A stretch of 64,000 nucleotides of DNA from Orobanche coerulescens (GCA_033398695.1 CM065819.1:6807501-6871500), one strand, 5' to 3'; positions 22,141 to 34,962 are shown, counted from the first letter of the stretch. Numbers and translations are program-made. Notes: generated by a model from the sequence alone, not told the origin.

Positions 22141-22880
22141 ATGTGCCAGAACATCTTTGATGAATGAAGAAGAGATTGACGAAGGCACCGATTTTAGCAC
22201 TTCCACAGGGAACTGGAGGATTCATAGTTTACAGTGACGCTTCGAACCAAGGACTCGGGTGTGTATTGACGCAAAATGAGAATGTGATCGCCTATGCGTC
22301 ACGATAGATGAAACCTTATGAAGTAAATTACCCAGCGCATGATTTGGAGCTGGCAGCAGTAGTTTTTGCTTTGAAAATCTGGAGACACTACCTGTACGGG
22401 ACTCAGTGTCAAATCTTTACGAATCACAAGAGTCTCAAATACATCTTCAGTCAGAAAGAGTTGAACATGCGGCAAAGGAGATGGCTGGAACTGATTAAGG
22501 ACTACGACTTGGAGATTCTTTATCATCCGGGCAAAGCAAATGTAGTGGCCGATGCACTTAGCCGCAAGCCTGTTTCTATTCAGATGCTGGAGACTCTGAC
22601 CTCCCAGCCCAGCATTCAACGAGAATTGATTCATGAAGCAATTGAAGTATGGTTGAAAAGAGTCCAAGGACAACTGTGTGTGATGGAATTAACTTCATCG
22701 TTAACCGAAGAAATCAAATCTAAGCAAGTGGATGATCCTCTGATGATTCGGTTATGTGACGAAGTGATCAAGGGAAAGGCCCCAGGATTCGTAATTCATG
22801 ATGATGGAGTTTTGAGATTTCAGAACCGACTTTGCATTCCCGATGTCGATGTTCTGAAGCAGACAATTATGAAGGAAGCT
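22141..22880 (+). pseudogene. Element A RNase H and linker to integrase
   Basis: [15 protein letters not shown] start near 22230, broken by a frameshift and a stop before [20 protein letters not shown] (22308). Then [19 protein letters not shown], with Asn where relatives have the Asp of TDHKSL, and [17 protein letters not shown] (about 22525-22570). One frame runs to 22934. Confidence 0.88.
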
Positions 22881-24078
22881 CACGTACGCCCTATTCTATC
22901 CACCCGGGCACCAGTAAGATGTATAAGGATCTGAAGCAGAACTTCTGGTGGGGCAACATGTAGAAAGATGTAGTGGATTATGTCTCGAAATATTTGACTT
23001 GTCAGCAGGTTAAGATCGAGCATCAATGACCTGTCGGAATGCTGAAGCCACTCCCGATTCCTGAATGGAAGTGGGAGGATATATCAATGGACTTTATCAC
23101 TAATATGCCGAGAACCAAGGCAGGAATGAACATGATATGGGTGATAGTTGACTGCCTAACTAAATCGGCTCATTTTCTAGGCATTAAGGACACTTAGGGA
23201 CCCAAGAGGTTAGCACGAGTATTTATTTCAGAGATAGTCCGATTGCATGGTATGCCGAAGACCATTATTTCTGACCGAGACGGTTGCTTTGTGTCTCATT
23301 TTTGAAAAGCAGTTCATAAAGCCTTGGGAACCAAATTGAACTTCAGCACAGCTTATCATCCGCAGACAGATGGCTAATCCGAGAGGACTATTTAAATGGT
23401 GGAAGATATGCTGAGGGCTTGTGCCTTAGATTGGTCAACTAATTGGAAAGTTCATCTGCCGTTGATTGAATTCACCTACAACAATAGTTTGCATGCTTCC
23501 ATTAATATGGCACCGTTTGAGGCATTATACGGGAGGAGATGCAGATCACCTCTATGTTGGGACGATTTATCAGACTTGATCAGGACGGAACCGGAATTGA
23601 TCGTGCAAACATGAGAGAAGATAGCCTTGATTCGCAAGAGACTGTTGACTGCACAGAGTTGACAGAAATCTTACGCAGACATGCGCCGTCGTCCATTAGA
23701 GTTCAGTATTGGAGCTCACGTGCTTTTAAAAGTTTCTCCTACTCAAGGAATCTTTCGAGATTCTTGAGAGAGTTGAAGAGTTGGCATACAGGTTGGCACG
23801 TCATTGAGCCATGTTCATAACGTATTCCACGTATCCCAGTTACGGAAGTATATACCAGATCCTAGTCATATCATTGATTTTGGCGAGATCGAAGTCGCTC
23901 ATGATGGCACGTTTGAAGAGAGACCGATCAGGATACTCGAGAGTCGAGTTAAGTAATTGAGAAACAAACCGATCACTTTGGTTAAGGTTCAGTGGTCGTG
24001 CCACGGAGTGGAGGAAGCCACTTGGGAAACGGAAGATAGCATGAAGTCCAGATATCTAGAGTTATTTTTGTCTTGAGT
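22881..24078 (+). pseudogene. Element A integrase and chromodomain
   Basis: Zinc-finger remnant TCQQVKIEHQ (about 23000), then the DDE core: [13 protein letters not shown] (about 23265) and AYHPQTDG followed by a stop where relatives have Gln, then SERTI. At least six stops replace Trp, Gln or Arg codons. After the integrase tail comes the chromodomain: ILESRVK, stop, LRNKPITLVKVQWSCHG and EEATWETEDSMKSRYLELF (about 23935-24075). The stop within the chromodomain is shared with element B. Chromodomains steer integration toward heterochromatin marks. Confidence 0.9.
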
Positions 24079-24099
24079 TTCGGGACGAAACTCCTTTTT

Positions 24100-24111
24100 A
24101 GTAGGAGAGTA
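24100..24111 (+). other. Polypurine tract of element A
   Basis: AGTAGGAGAGTA directly precedes the TG of the 3' LTR. The preceding CGGGACGAAACTCC is typical of this lineage. Confidence 0.85.
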
Positions 24112-25496
24112 TGTAATATCCAGATTAATTATTGAGTATTTCATCTGTAATTGAACCCTGTATTATTCGGAATTGTGATATCGATAATTGAAGTATGATA
24201 TTTCTCATATTTGTATCCTTGTACATGAGTATGACAACATGTAAATTTTCTCATGCAAATACGTAATAACGTATGCTAAGAAGGAAGTTTAACGTACGTT
24301 ATTCTCTAGAATTAGCGTACGTTATGAATGTAGCGTAGCATACGTTAAACAGCCAATAATTGAGCTGGGCGGCTAGTACATGCGCCAGCCAGACATGGGT
24401 CCGGATAAGATTCCCACGGATGAACCTGGACACTTTGGAAGTCAACGATTGTTAACGTACGCTAAGGAATGTGTAGAGCGTACGCTAATGGGTGTTATTT
24501 ACGTACGTAACTTGATGGTGTAGCGTACATAATCGAGTACAGAATGAGAACAGTTAACTATCGGTGACGATAGCGTACGCTAAGTTTACTGGGTAGCGTA
24601 CGCTAAGCGACTAATGTACATTATGCATGAAGGCTAACGTACGTTAAGGTCAGAAAATTATAAATAAGACATAACCCCATTTCATTTCAGTTCGTTTATT
24701 TCACTTAGCCTTCAATACACTTCATCCCCAGAGAGTTCCATGCACCTTTAGAACCCCTTTAATTGATCATTGAAGATTGGATATCACTATTACTTGATCA
24801 TTGAAGTTGAAGAACATCTTGGATTGGCACACAAGCAACCGGAGTTGGATTCTGCCTATTGTCTCGGTGTTTTCTTCATATTAAGGTATGTTAATGCTAT
24901 CTCCAACCTTGGATTTGTGTTCTTAAAGATATGATGATCATGCAATCAAGATATTAAGTTCCATAGATGATTTATTCAACCAAACATCATGTTTTGGGAT
25001 GATTATGCTTAAGATATCATTGTTGAGAGCATCATAATTTGAATCTTGTTACAAGTAAAGGAAGTTTTCTGAGATTGATAATCCAAATTTGGAAAGTGTC
25101 TTCGTAGTAATCACGGACTTGGTATTAACATCATTGTTGTTAGACGAACCTAGGAGGTTGATCATGGAATGATTTATTATACCTTGTAAAGGTGGACTGT
25201 TTACAATCTTCAAGATGATAGTTTGAATGATAGAATGATATTGACATCATCCTTAGACCTTCCGAATTACGTATGAGAATTTGTGATCAAAGATTGGAGT
25301 ATGACATCATGATGATATGTTTGTCCTCGAAGTTATAAGACATTGAACACCATTAGATCATTCAAGTTTTCATGAGTGTATCATGCATGGAGTTAACGTA
25401 CGTTAACACTGAGAATTTCGTGAGGCGAATGAGTTGTCTGATCAGGGAAGAGACTGTCGGATGCATGTTTAGCGTATGCTAGGCTCTGCAGCTTAC

Positions 25497-25860
25497 TGTC
25501 ACGACCCGATATGTCATGTCTGTGTTGACCGTCCAAATGAGGCGTGCCTTCTGGTTAGCTTGCCACAAGTGGGGTAAAGAGGGTGACATTAGCGTTAAGG
25601 CATTGTTTGCCCGGATGCATCGGTCTGGCCGAGTCAGGCATGCCGACCCGGTTTAGTCCGGAGAGCTTGTCGCTGGTCGAGGACTTAACTATGAAGGGGA
25701 TCGTTGCGGGTAGGGCACAACTGGTCGGGGGCTACTGCCGTCTCCCTGATGAGCCCATAGCAGGGCAAAACCAGTTGGCATGCTATGTGGGATAGGCTGG
25801 TCCCGGGGCGTGAGGGCCCCTGGGACGCCGCACGGGCTTCGAAAATCCCGTCCCGTGACA
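25497..25860 (+). repeat. 5' LTR of the miniature element
   Basis: 364 bp, nearly the same as 26445-26808, with a small number of substitutions. Ends CCCGTCCCGTGACA, followed two bases later by the PBS. Confidence 0.92.
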
Positions 25861-26444
25861 AATGGTATCGGAGCCGCAACCTCTCTCAGTACGGCATGGT
25901 TCGGGTGTGGTCATGTGCTGCCGAAACAGATGAGGGCGGGGAGTGAACGCCGGTGCAAATAGGGCACGGTCAAAGTGCGGCTCCTGAAAAGGCTTCTAAG
26001 TGGAGAACATGAACCGATTCTATGCTGGAATGAGAGGTAGTCCTAGGCTTGTGAGATCAGACGGTCCGGAATGTGGACACACTTGTATTGCACACTTTTG
26101 GTAGCTCCACCTTTCGGTGACCGGGGTGTATGAGCGTGGATCATCGTGGGCCATTGTGGGAACCTCGACATGCGGGAAAAATGCAGCGGCTGAGGGAATG
26201 CCGTTCAACCGAGGTACTAACGCCAGGAAGCGCGTACGGTGAAAGTTGATGTCGATTGTTGATGCGGTATGTGCGTGGTGCACTGCGGGCTAGCGCGAGG
26301 CGCCCGTTTGAAGAGCCTGTCCATCAAGGGATGGTGCCGTATGTGTATGGCCACGATCGTTTTGTGTGCGTGGGACAATACAGTGTGCGGAAAGAAACAT
26401 TCTCCCCCAGCACGAGGGCGTGCTGTGATTTGGGTGGGGGAGGA

Positions 26445-26808
26445 TGTCACGACCCGATATGTCATGTCTGTGTTGACCGTCCAAATGAGGCGTGCCTTCT
26501 GGTTAGCTTGCCACAAGTGGGGTAAAGGGGGCGACATTAGCGTTAAGGCGTTGTTTGCCCAGATGCATCGGTCTGGCCGAGTCAGGCATGCCGACCCGAT
26601 TTAGTCCGGAGAGCTTGTCGCTGGTCGAGGACTTGACTATGAAGGGGATCGTTGTGGGTAGGGCAAAACTGGTCGAGGGCTACTGTCGTATCCCTGATGA
26701 GCCCATGGCAGGGCGAAACCAATTGGCATGCTATGTGGGATAGGCTGGTCCCGGGGCGTGAGGGCCCCTGGGACGCCGCACGGGCTTCCGAAATCCCGTC
26801 CTGTGACA
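26445..26808 (+). repeat. 3' LTR of the miniature element
   Basis: 364 bp. Preceded by the purine tract and followed by the TTAC target duplication. Confidence 0.92.
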
Positions 26809-27920
26809 TTACGTATGCTAACGGGCAGAATTAACGTACGCTACGATGTGTACGTAACGTACGTTATATCATCAGACGAGTCAGTCGACTGATCAGAGAG
26901 GAACTGTCGACACATGGTTAGCGTATGCTAGACTTAGTAGTTTACATACGCTAACGAGCAGCCTTAACGTACGCTACGTTGGGTACGTACCGTACATTAT
27001 GCAGACCAGGCAGTGCACGTTTTATGAACTTCCAACCGTAATTTGGATTGTTAGATGTTCGTACGACGTGAGATGAACTCTATATTATTTCTTTTCTTTA
27101 AGGTTCGAGATTTGATACATGATTGATAGAAGGGGCGACCTTCGAGTATTTTGATATTCGTGGAAGTATTATTCTTGTCATCGAAACGAGGTAAGTACTT
27201 TAATTGTTTTACGTCTTGATGTTACATATATTGTCGTGCATATATGTCTTTGTTGTATGTCCACCTCGTGTTGGTCCGACGGGATCATCAGGGGATCTAT
27301 GCTAGCGTGTGCTGGATCATCGGACGGGTTTTTCCACCTCGGGTTGGTTTGATAGAGTCATCGGGGGATCTAGGCAGTGAACACTGGATCGTCGGAATTA
27401 CCATGTGTATGTTGTGATTATCATTTGTGTATGTTATTTATGAGTTTCTCGTAGGAGGAGACTCGTTGGTATATTGTCATTTATGTTATTCTTCTTCTTC
27501 GTGATATGTTGAATAATATGTTGTGGTTCTTGTACTATCATATTTGTGCTAACCCCTTCGGGGGTGAACATTTGTTTATGTTCGGGATCCAGGAGAGCAG
27601 GGAAACAACCACTAGATCTGCATGACGACGAGGGTGCAGAGTGATGTTCCGGCCAGGTTTAATTGTCTGTTGTTTGTGTTGTTTTTAATAAGTACTCGAG
27701 TACGTCGTCATCTGTGATGATTGGATTTAGTGATGTATTAATATTCTTCCTTTAGATATTTGTATTCTCGGTATTGGCCCAGAACTGTTTATTTTATTTT
27801 AGTTACTTTCATATGTTGGTATGTGTTATTGTCTTTTCATTTCTTCAGCCTTGTAAATTCTTATGTAAAGGATTTACGGCGCTGCAATATTCTTGAATAT
27901 ATCGGGGGTGTTACAACAGC

Positions 27921-29199
27921 TATAGATTCCCATGATGATCCCGTCGGACAAAAGCATTGTGGAATTACCTGTCCAACGATCCAGCGCACACAGCTATAGA
28001 TTCCCATGATGATCCCGTCGGACCAACGCATGGTGGAGAAATAATCACAACACATATGCACAATACGACAACATAACCGACATCAATACGAATAAATATA
28101 ATTAAGGTACTTGCCTTTGAAAGATGACAAGGAATAAACACTTCATGACTTCAACAAACTCGAAGGTCGTTCCTTCGATCAACCGTTCGCAAACCTCGAA
28201 CCTTAAACAATAGGAAAATAGCGACAACTCAACTAACGTAATAAAACTAATGGATACACAACTAACACACGAGCGTTGATCATTCACAACTATGGTCAAG
28301 CACACTATCTTACGAATGGTTGGTTACATGATCAAATCATCGGACGAACACTAGTTGGATTCTACAAAATCATGCTACGTGGATGATAATGATATCGACT
28401 TCCACGATAACAAGGGTAGGGATATCATCAACCTTCTTACTCCAACTCCATTAAAAACTTCCAAAGTAGTTCGGCTAAACAACGATTCATAACAAGAGTA
28501 AGATCATACGAATACTAACAAATTCTCGAAGGGAGATGAAACAACCGTGTTCTAAGTTCAATTCGATTATCCTCAACATAATCAATCCATTCTAACCAAT
28601 AATATAACGAAGTTTATCAATTCAAACACCTCTTACGAAATACGAAATAATCTTGGTGAAAACTCCTAAAATTCATCTTCTTGAACACTTAGACTCTAGG
28701 TGATGATATTAACATGACATTGGTATACAACTCGACCAAAACATACCACAATCTCAGAAACTACGTCCTAGGGTTCAACATACCAAGGTTCGATCACAAT
28801 TCTCTTAACAACGAAGAACAATCCAAGTATAACCAAATCAATCTTCCTAAAACATGATATTCGATTACTACGACATCCTTGAAATGTAATAATCTTGGTA
28901 ACATACTCAAGAGACCGAATTCCAGGTTGGGTTTAGTGTCAACATACCTTACACGACGAAACGATGAAAACGATCGGTAAAACTTGACACCGTAGGCTTG
29001 AACACCAAACTAAGATGTTTCCCAACTTCAATCACCAAGTAGAAAGGCTAAGCAATGTTTATAATATGGCGGAAGGCCCTCAAAACTCTCAAAAATCGGA
29101 TAAGGGATGAAAGAAAACGAGCTGAAATGAAATGGGGTGCTACCATATTTATAAAACTCAGACCTGTACGTACGTTAACTTCATAGCATTACATACGTT
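27921..29199 (-). repeat. Element B 3' LTR, middle piece
   Basis: Continues the minus-strand LTR after element A. A stretch GCTATAGATTCCCATGATG occurs twice, 72 bases apart (about 27919 and 27991), a tandem duplication also visible in degraded form in A's LTRs (GGATCATCGGACGG region). The rest is U5/R-like sequence without a gene. TACGTACGTTAAC near 29168 belongs to the palindrome array, which resumes at 38519. Confidence 0.85.
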
Positions 29200-31036
29200 T
29201 GTTGGGATTCCACAGAAAATAAACGCAGCGGAAGAATAACGGAATCCCTAAGAGGATCGATCAAGTAACGTATATACGAAAAGAAAAATACGAAGATCAA
29301 GGAATCAAAGTCCCATACCTATGATGTCTCTAAAAAACCTTTGTATGATGATGATGATGATGAAGAGCCCTTCGTTCCAAGCACCTAAAGCAAGATGCCT
29401 CTACTTCACACGCCGGAACTTGATGGAAAAATCGACAAGCTTCCTTTCTTCAAGAATGCGGCTAGGGAAGCTTGTAGGAATTTTCTCTCTCAATGTATTC
29501 TTCTTATATATTGTCTCTAAGATCAAGATGAAGTTTTCAACCTTACTCTATCACTCAAATTCGTGATTTTGAGTTCTTTCAAGAAGAAGTTATCCTCTCT
29601 CCTTTTTAAAGACTTTTATTTATAAAAAAATGAAAGTATTCCTTTAACACATGATTGAGGGTATCAAATACACCTCACATATGTCACCTAGTGACATAAA
29701 ATAAGTTTAAAAGAGACAAGAGAGGGAGGGGGACGGCCTTAAGGGAAATTTCCAAGAAGATGGGTCGAATTTACTCGGCTCGTGTACTGGATGTTCGTCA
29801 AAACGAATCCCTCGTGTATCGGATGTTCGTCAAACGAATCCGTTTTATTTCCAATATGTTTGGACTAATTAATTAATCCAATTAATTAATTATATCAAAC
29901 ACAAATATATATTTCTCTAAGAAATATAATTTATGAATTAAAGTAATCACCCAGTAACCTACTTACAATTCATAAGACCGCTATTTGATTTATCCGATAA
30001 ATCAAACTTAGATATCTAATATCTAATATTATAACAGAGATTATTAATTCACATTTATCCATCAATGATCCTATTGCGCGACTCCGTAGGTTCGTCTCAG
30101 CCGGCATTGGGAGGAACCAATGAGTGCGGGCAGCACTTAGCCAGCCTAGCGGGCCGCACAGTAAACCCCGATCGAGAACGAATGAACGAATCATTCCGTA
30201 ACCATTATGTCGTGAATACTATATACGTATAGACCCTTCATCGATGTCCCAGTCAAGTCTTCGGTCACGGTAAAGTCAAACCTCATCATTGACTAAACTC
30301 TATACATGTGTTAATGCAAATCAAAACCGATCGATTAGTAGTGTATCTAATACGACTATATCGTAATGCTTTGGCCAAAGACTTATGATCTTATTTGCCA
30401 TTAACCGTATAGGACATTCGCCTGCTCACTAACAGGAGATAGAATCCTTTCTTGGCGTTCAGCAAAGACTGCTACCTGCCCGTATAGTCCGCACTTCGAG
30501 GTCGACTCAGCAATTAAGCAAATGAGTCTAACTACTCTAATGACAAACTAAACGTCACAGACACATCTTCTACTGAACCCTCAAGTCAAAGGTCCACGTA
30601 TACTATCACAACCTTTCGATTCGTCATCGACTCTCCAAGAGTGAATACCGTGTGACTGAATCAAGTATGAGTCATGTTCGAGTATACTGGTCCCACCAAT
30701 ATACTTATAACTATGCTATCAAGACGTGCACACATCCTAGCATCAGTTATACAAGTCTTATTAAAACTTAATGTCCTGTTAAGTTTTATCGACTTGCGAA
30801 CTAGTTAAGCATTCGAGCTCTAAACACATCTAGTGCCTATCTCCTTATCTCCATAAGGAGTAGAATGTTCACTCTCAAATGCAAGGACTATTATTCTATA
30901 TACCAAATCACAATGCCAGTGATATACAATAATATAGAAATAATAATTGCCTTATTAAATATAATATTCATAATTACAATACAATTTCTCTCACTCTCTC
31001 ATCCTCTGAGTGGCATTCGAGAGCATATTCCTAACA
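29200..31036 (-). repeat. Element D 3' LTR
   Basis: 1837 bp. On the minus strand it begins TGTTAGGAATATGC at 31036 and ends GGAATCCCAACA at 29200. A (GAT)n-like run sits near 29347. Related LTR copies are at 36663-38518 and, truncated, 56200-57286. The 29340-29560 open frame is not conserved in the sister LTR. Confidence 0.93.
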
Positions 31037-31051
31037 ATCTCCCACTTGCAC
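31037..31051 (-). other. Polypurine tract of element D
   Basis: The minus strand reads GTGCAAGTGGGAGAT directly before the 3' LTR. The same tract precedes the truncated D-family LTR at 57286. Confidence 0.85.
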
Positions 31052-31709
31052 TCAATGCCACAAACTATGGTATCTAATACCCATACTATCCAGATGTATC
31101 TCTAAGACCTTCTGAGATAGTGGCTTGGTAAGAGGATCAGCAACGTTATTTGTTGTGTCTACTCTCTGCAGTGTAACATTCCCATCCCGAACCATTTCTC
31201 TAACAAAATGATATTTTCTCGCAATATGTTTGGTGTTGTGGTGAGCCCTAGGCTCCTTAGCCAGTGCAACAACTCCGTCGTTGTCACAAAACAGTGTCAC
31301 AGGCTTCTCTGCGTTAGGAACCACTTGAAGTTCCTCATTGAACTTCTTTATCCAAAAAGCTTCTTTAGCAGCCTCCGTGGCTGCCTGATATTCGGCTTGA
31401 CATGTAGAGATAGCAGTCGAACTTTGCTTGGCACTTCTCCAAGAAACTGCCCCACCATTCAGAGTAAAGATATACCCTGATGTGGACATCTGAGCATCCA
31501 TGTCCCCCGAAAAATCTGAGTCTGTATAACCCATCACTCTTAGTTCTCCACCGCCGTATGTAAGAACCAAGTCTTTAGTCCTCCTTAGGTACTTAAAAAT
31601 GTTCTTTACAGCAGTCCAATGTTCCTACCTGATTTGGACCGAAACCGACTTACTACGCTCACAAAGATAGGCAATGTCCGGTCTAGTGCAAATCATTGCA
31701 TACATAAGG
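31052..31709 (-). pseudogene. Element D RNase H
   Basis: Minus-strand frame 31570-31052 (172 residues): YTDSDFSGDMDAQMSTSGY, LNGGAVSWRSAKQSSTAIST, AEYQAATEAAKEAFWIKKF, LFCDNDGVVALAKEPRAHH and NVADPLTKPLS. Asp and Glu catalytic positions are kept. This C-terminal domain is open to its natural stop. Between it and RT (31571-31709) the frame shifts (remnant of the SRPDIAY region). Confidence 0.9.
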
Positions 31710-32771
31710 CTACCTCGCCGAAGCATAAGGTACCTTGCTCATTTCCTTTCTATCTTCCTCACTTTGAGGACACATCTCTAAGGAAAGTTTTGCACCATGT
31801 TGCATAGGTAGAAACCCTCTTTTAGAATCTTCCATCCTAAATCGCTTCAGGATCTTTTCTATGTATAGGGCTTGGGAAAGACCTAACATTCTTTTCGATC
31901 TATCCCGGTAGAGACGAATACCCAGAATATAGGTAGCTTCTCCCAAGTCTTTCATTGAGAACTCTTTAGAAAGCCAAGCTTTCACAGAACTGAGCATTCC
32001 TACGTCGTTTCCTATAAGTAGAATGTCATCTACATATAGTATTAAGAACGCAATTTTTATCCCACTAACCTTCTTGTAAATACAGGGCTCTTCTTCGTTT
32101 TGGACAAAATCAAACTCTTTGACTGTCTCGTTAAAACGAAGATTCCAACTCCGTGAAGCTTGCTTCAGTCCATAAATGGCACGCTGAAGTTTGCATACTT
32201 TATGAATATTGGTTTGAGCTATGAATCCCTTAGGTTGTTCCATATAAATCTCCTCCTCGAGGAATCCATTTAGGAATGCCGTTTTCACATCCATTTGCCA
32301 TATTTCATAATCTAAGTGGGCTGCTATAGCAAGCATCATGCGAATAGACTTAATCATAGCTACAGGCGAGAAGGTCTCGAAGTAATCGATTCCTTCTCTT
32401 TGGGAATAACCCTTTGCCACAAGCCTGGCCTTATAGGTATCAACCTTGCCATCTCCATCAGTCTTTCTCTTATAGATCCATTTGTTTCCAATAGGCACTA
32501 TACCTTTAGGACGATCTACTAAAGTCCAGACCTGATTAGCATGCATTGAGTCTATCTCAGCTTCCATAGATTCTTGCCACTTGGTGGAGTCAACATCTAC
32601 CATCGCTTGGTCGTATGTACAAGGATCATTCTCTTGACTACTTCCTGTCATCTCATGGACACCCAGTTCCTCTTGATGCAGATAGCCATACCTCTCAGGT
32701 AATTGAGAAATTCTACTAGACTTGTGAGGTTGTATTTGTATTTCAGAAGGTTTGGTTCTTATATCTTGCAT
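31710..32771 (-). pseudogene. Element D reverse transcriptase
   Basis: 353 codons open: WQESMEAEIDSMHANQVWTL, QREGIDYFETFSPVA, WQMDVKTAFLNGFLEEEIYM and the active loop LYVDDILLIGND with both Asp. It ends after KVPYASAR, where relatives continue, so a small deletion shifts the frame. This is the best-preserved RT domain in the window. Confidence 0.93.
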
Positions 32772-32804
32772 AGGTGTCTCATTTGGTGTTTCTTTTATTT
32801 ATTC

Positions 32805-33948
32805 CTAAGAAATATTTCTACCTGCCCCTCCTTCCTGAATAAACTGATCTTCCAGGAAGTGTGCTTGTATAGCAACGATGATCCTATGATCTTCATGCAT
32901 GTAGAATAGATATCCCATGGAATCCCCTGGATATCCTATGAAACGACCTTTCACAAACCTAGTTTCCAATTTCTCTACTTTAGTCTTCTTGACATAAGCA
33001 GGGCATCCCCAAATCTTAATGTGATTAAGACTTGGTTTCCTACCTCTCCACATCTCATGGGGAGTCTTAGGAACGGATTTGGAAGGACATCTGTTCAAGA
33101 TATGCACAGCAGTAAGGAGCGCGTAACCCCACAGATAAATCGGTAGATCAGTATAGTTAAGCATGGAGTGAACCATGTACAACAAGGTTCGGTTCCTTCT
33201 TTCTGATACACCATTTAATTGTGGAGTAGCTGGAGGAGTGAATTGTGACACTATTCCTAGTTCTTTTAAGAACTCATCAAATTTGGTACTCATGTACTCA
33301 CCACCCGATCGACCGAAGAGTCTTAACACGGTTACTGTTTGATTTTCAACTAGGGCTTTAAATTCCTTGAATTTATCAAAAGCTTGACTTATGTTTCATT
33401 AAGTACACGAATCCATACAGTATGGTCATCGGTGAATGTAATGAAATACCGAAAGCCGTCTCGTGCTACTTCAAAGGGCCATAGACGTCGGTATGGATCA
33501 ATCCAAGTTTTTCAAAGACTCTTTCAAAAGTCCCTGCGAAGGGTAACTTAGTCATTTTGCCTTGAAGGCAAGATTCACAAGTTGGATAGGGATCTGATCC
33601 CAATGGACCCGTAAGCCCATCTTTCTCCATTTTATGAACCTTGGTCTGACCGATATGACCAAGTCTAAGATGCCACTTAAGTGCTTGGTTCGTTTCATCC
33701 CTACCACGCTTCCTAGTTATAGTGTTCACACTTGTCTTATTCTTTAAATTTAAATGGTATAAACCATTTAATAATGTAGCAGTACCAACCAATTTATTTC
33801 TGAAATAAATACGACAGGACCCATCTCCAATAAAGAAGTGAAATCCCTTTCGGTCCATGACCGGAATTGATACAATATTCTTGTGCCCCTTGGGCAAAAC
33901 AAGTACATCTTCTAAAGTGAGAATAAAACCAGATTCTAAATCCAACAT
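32805..33948 (-). pseudogene. Element D integrase with GAG-pre-integrase domain
   Basis: Upstream frame 33948-33466 holds LKWHLRLGHIGQTKVHKM and CESCLQGKMTKLPF (zinc-binding His/Cys) and the first catalytic Asp in LIHTDVYGPL. A stop and frame changes occupy 33465-33330, where the second catalytic Asp should be. Frame 33329-32805 has SGGEYMSTKFDEFLKE, the third catalytic Glu in LNGVSERRNRTLL and the C-terminal WGCPAYVKK. Integrase activity is lost. Confidence 0.88.
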
Positions 33949-34029
33949 AAGGGATCCGATATCAGAAGCCTAGACACTATGCCCACTTACGATGGTGACC
34001 ATCACCTCCCCTGAATCCAGCTTCCTACT

Positions 34030-34962
34030 TCATTCCAGATCCTGATTCATTGTATAAATGTGAGAACTCGCACCGGAATCAAGTATCCAAGAAGTAGAAT
34101 ATACAGTTACAGAACAATTTGTTTCTAAAACTAGTAGTTCCGTACCTGAAGGCACATTACGGTCAAGCTTTGGACAATACCTCTTCCAGTGGCCTAGCTC
34201 ACCGCAGTTGAGGCATACATCCGTTTTCTTGGCCCCTTTGCTCTTTTGAACCATTGGGGCCTTGCCCCTTTCCTTGTCGATCTTGGCTATCGGACCTAAC
34301 TGCTTCTTGTTCTTTTTCTTCTTATTCTTGGACTTCCAAGTCTTAGAAGAAGTCACAAGTGCAGCTTCCTTTCCCTTTGTCTTCATCGAGACCAGGCGTG
34401 TCGGTTGTTCATTAGCCCGACTAAGTTACATGCAATCTCATTGCAGTTGATGTTCATGACAAATTGGGAAAAGGAGTCGGGAAGTGACTGCAGGATAAGG
34501 TCGATTTGGAGAGATGCATGCATCGAAAATCAAGAGCTTCCAATCTCTCAATCATCGAGATCATCTTGAGGACATGGTCCCCAACCTTCTCTCCTTCCTT
34601 CATCCTGGCGCCGAATAATTGCTTTGATATCTCATATCTAGCGGTTCGGCTATGCTCTCCATAGAGCTCGGCCAGTGCGCTAAGATGGCTCGTGAAGACG
34701 TCATCTTTTCATGGGCACGTTGAAGCTCATTGGTCATTGAGCCTAACATGTACCCTCGCACTCTTATGTCGTCTTTTACCCATTTCTCATGGGCATCGAC
34801 ATCTTCCGATTGGCTCGGGTTCTTGCAGGAGCCGGGATGTCCGCCTCAAGACGTATCCCAAAGATTTCCATAGTTAGGACAATCCTCAAGTTCCGGCCAT
34901 CGCATAGTTCGGACCGGTCAGACGTTCTTTTCAAGTAGTATAGCGAGTGGGTTCATTGTCAT
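34030..34962 (-). pseudogene. Element D gag and protease
   Basis: Likely gag start ATG at 34962 (MTMNPLAILLEKN), followed by TGPNYAMWRRNLRIVLTMEI in a shifted frame. Several stops lie in the middle. Frame 34386-34030 is Lys-rich, then a zinc knuckle CLNCGELGHWKRYC (about 34215-34175) and the copia protease motif SWILDSGASSHIYT (about 34090-34050). It ends at a stop near 34030; a further stop precedes the ESGFILTLEDVLVLPKG part. Confidence 0.85.

Larger units (their letters stand above)
25497..26808 (+). mobile_element. Miniature non-autonomous LTR element (TRIM-like, 1312 bp)
   Basis: Two highly similar 364-bp LTRs (25497-25860 and 26445-26808), both starting TGTCACGACCCG and ending GTGACA, flank a 584-bp interior. 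A PBS variant TGGTATCGGAGC is at 25863-25874 and a purine-rich GGGTGGGGGAGGA ends just before the second LTR. Target duplication TTAC at 25493-25496 and 26809-26812. The interior has no coding domain; its open frames overlap on both strands with no family resemblance. It must be mobilised by proteins of another element. The LTRs are longer than in classical TRIMs. Confidence 0.92.
14499..27915 (+). mobile_element. Element A: chromodomain-type (Tekay/Del-like) Ty3/gypsy retrotransposon, full-length but degenerate
   Basis: Both LTRs, PBS, gag, protease, RT, RNase H, integrase, chromodomain and PPT are present in canonical order. The 5-bp duplication ACAGC lies at 14494-14498 and 27916-27920. 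The flanks join into one LTR of element B. Length is 13,417 bp, of which 2595 bp is an inserted solo LTR and 1312 bp an inserted miniature LTR element. The many stops, and LTRs that differ by substitutions and three deletions, show it is old. Confidence 0.95.
24112..27915 (+). repeat. Element A 3' LTR (3804 bp including a nested element)
   Basis: Begins TGTAATATCC and ends GGGGGTGTTACA. Without the nested 1312 bp it is about 2.49 kb and retains three segments absent from the 5' LTR. It repeats the palindrome array (24265-24645) and TATA box (24659-24666). Confidence 0.94.

Noticed and set aside
26217..26604. Open frames of about 90-110 codons inside the miniature LTR element
   Set aside because: They lie across the interior and LTR on both strands and show no retroelement domain.
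29321..29566. 81-codon frame with a Met run
   Set aside because: A (GAT)n microsatellite in the D 3' LTR; not kept in the 5' LTR.
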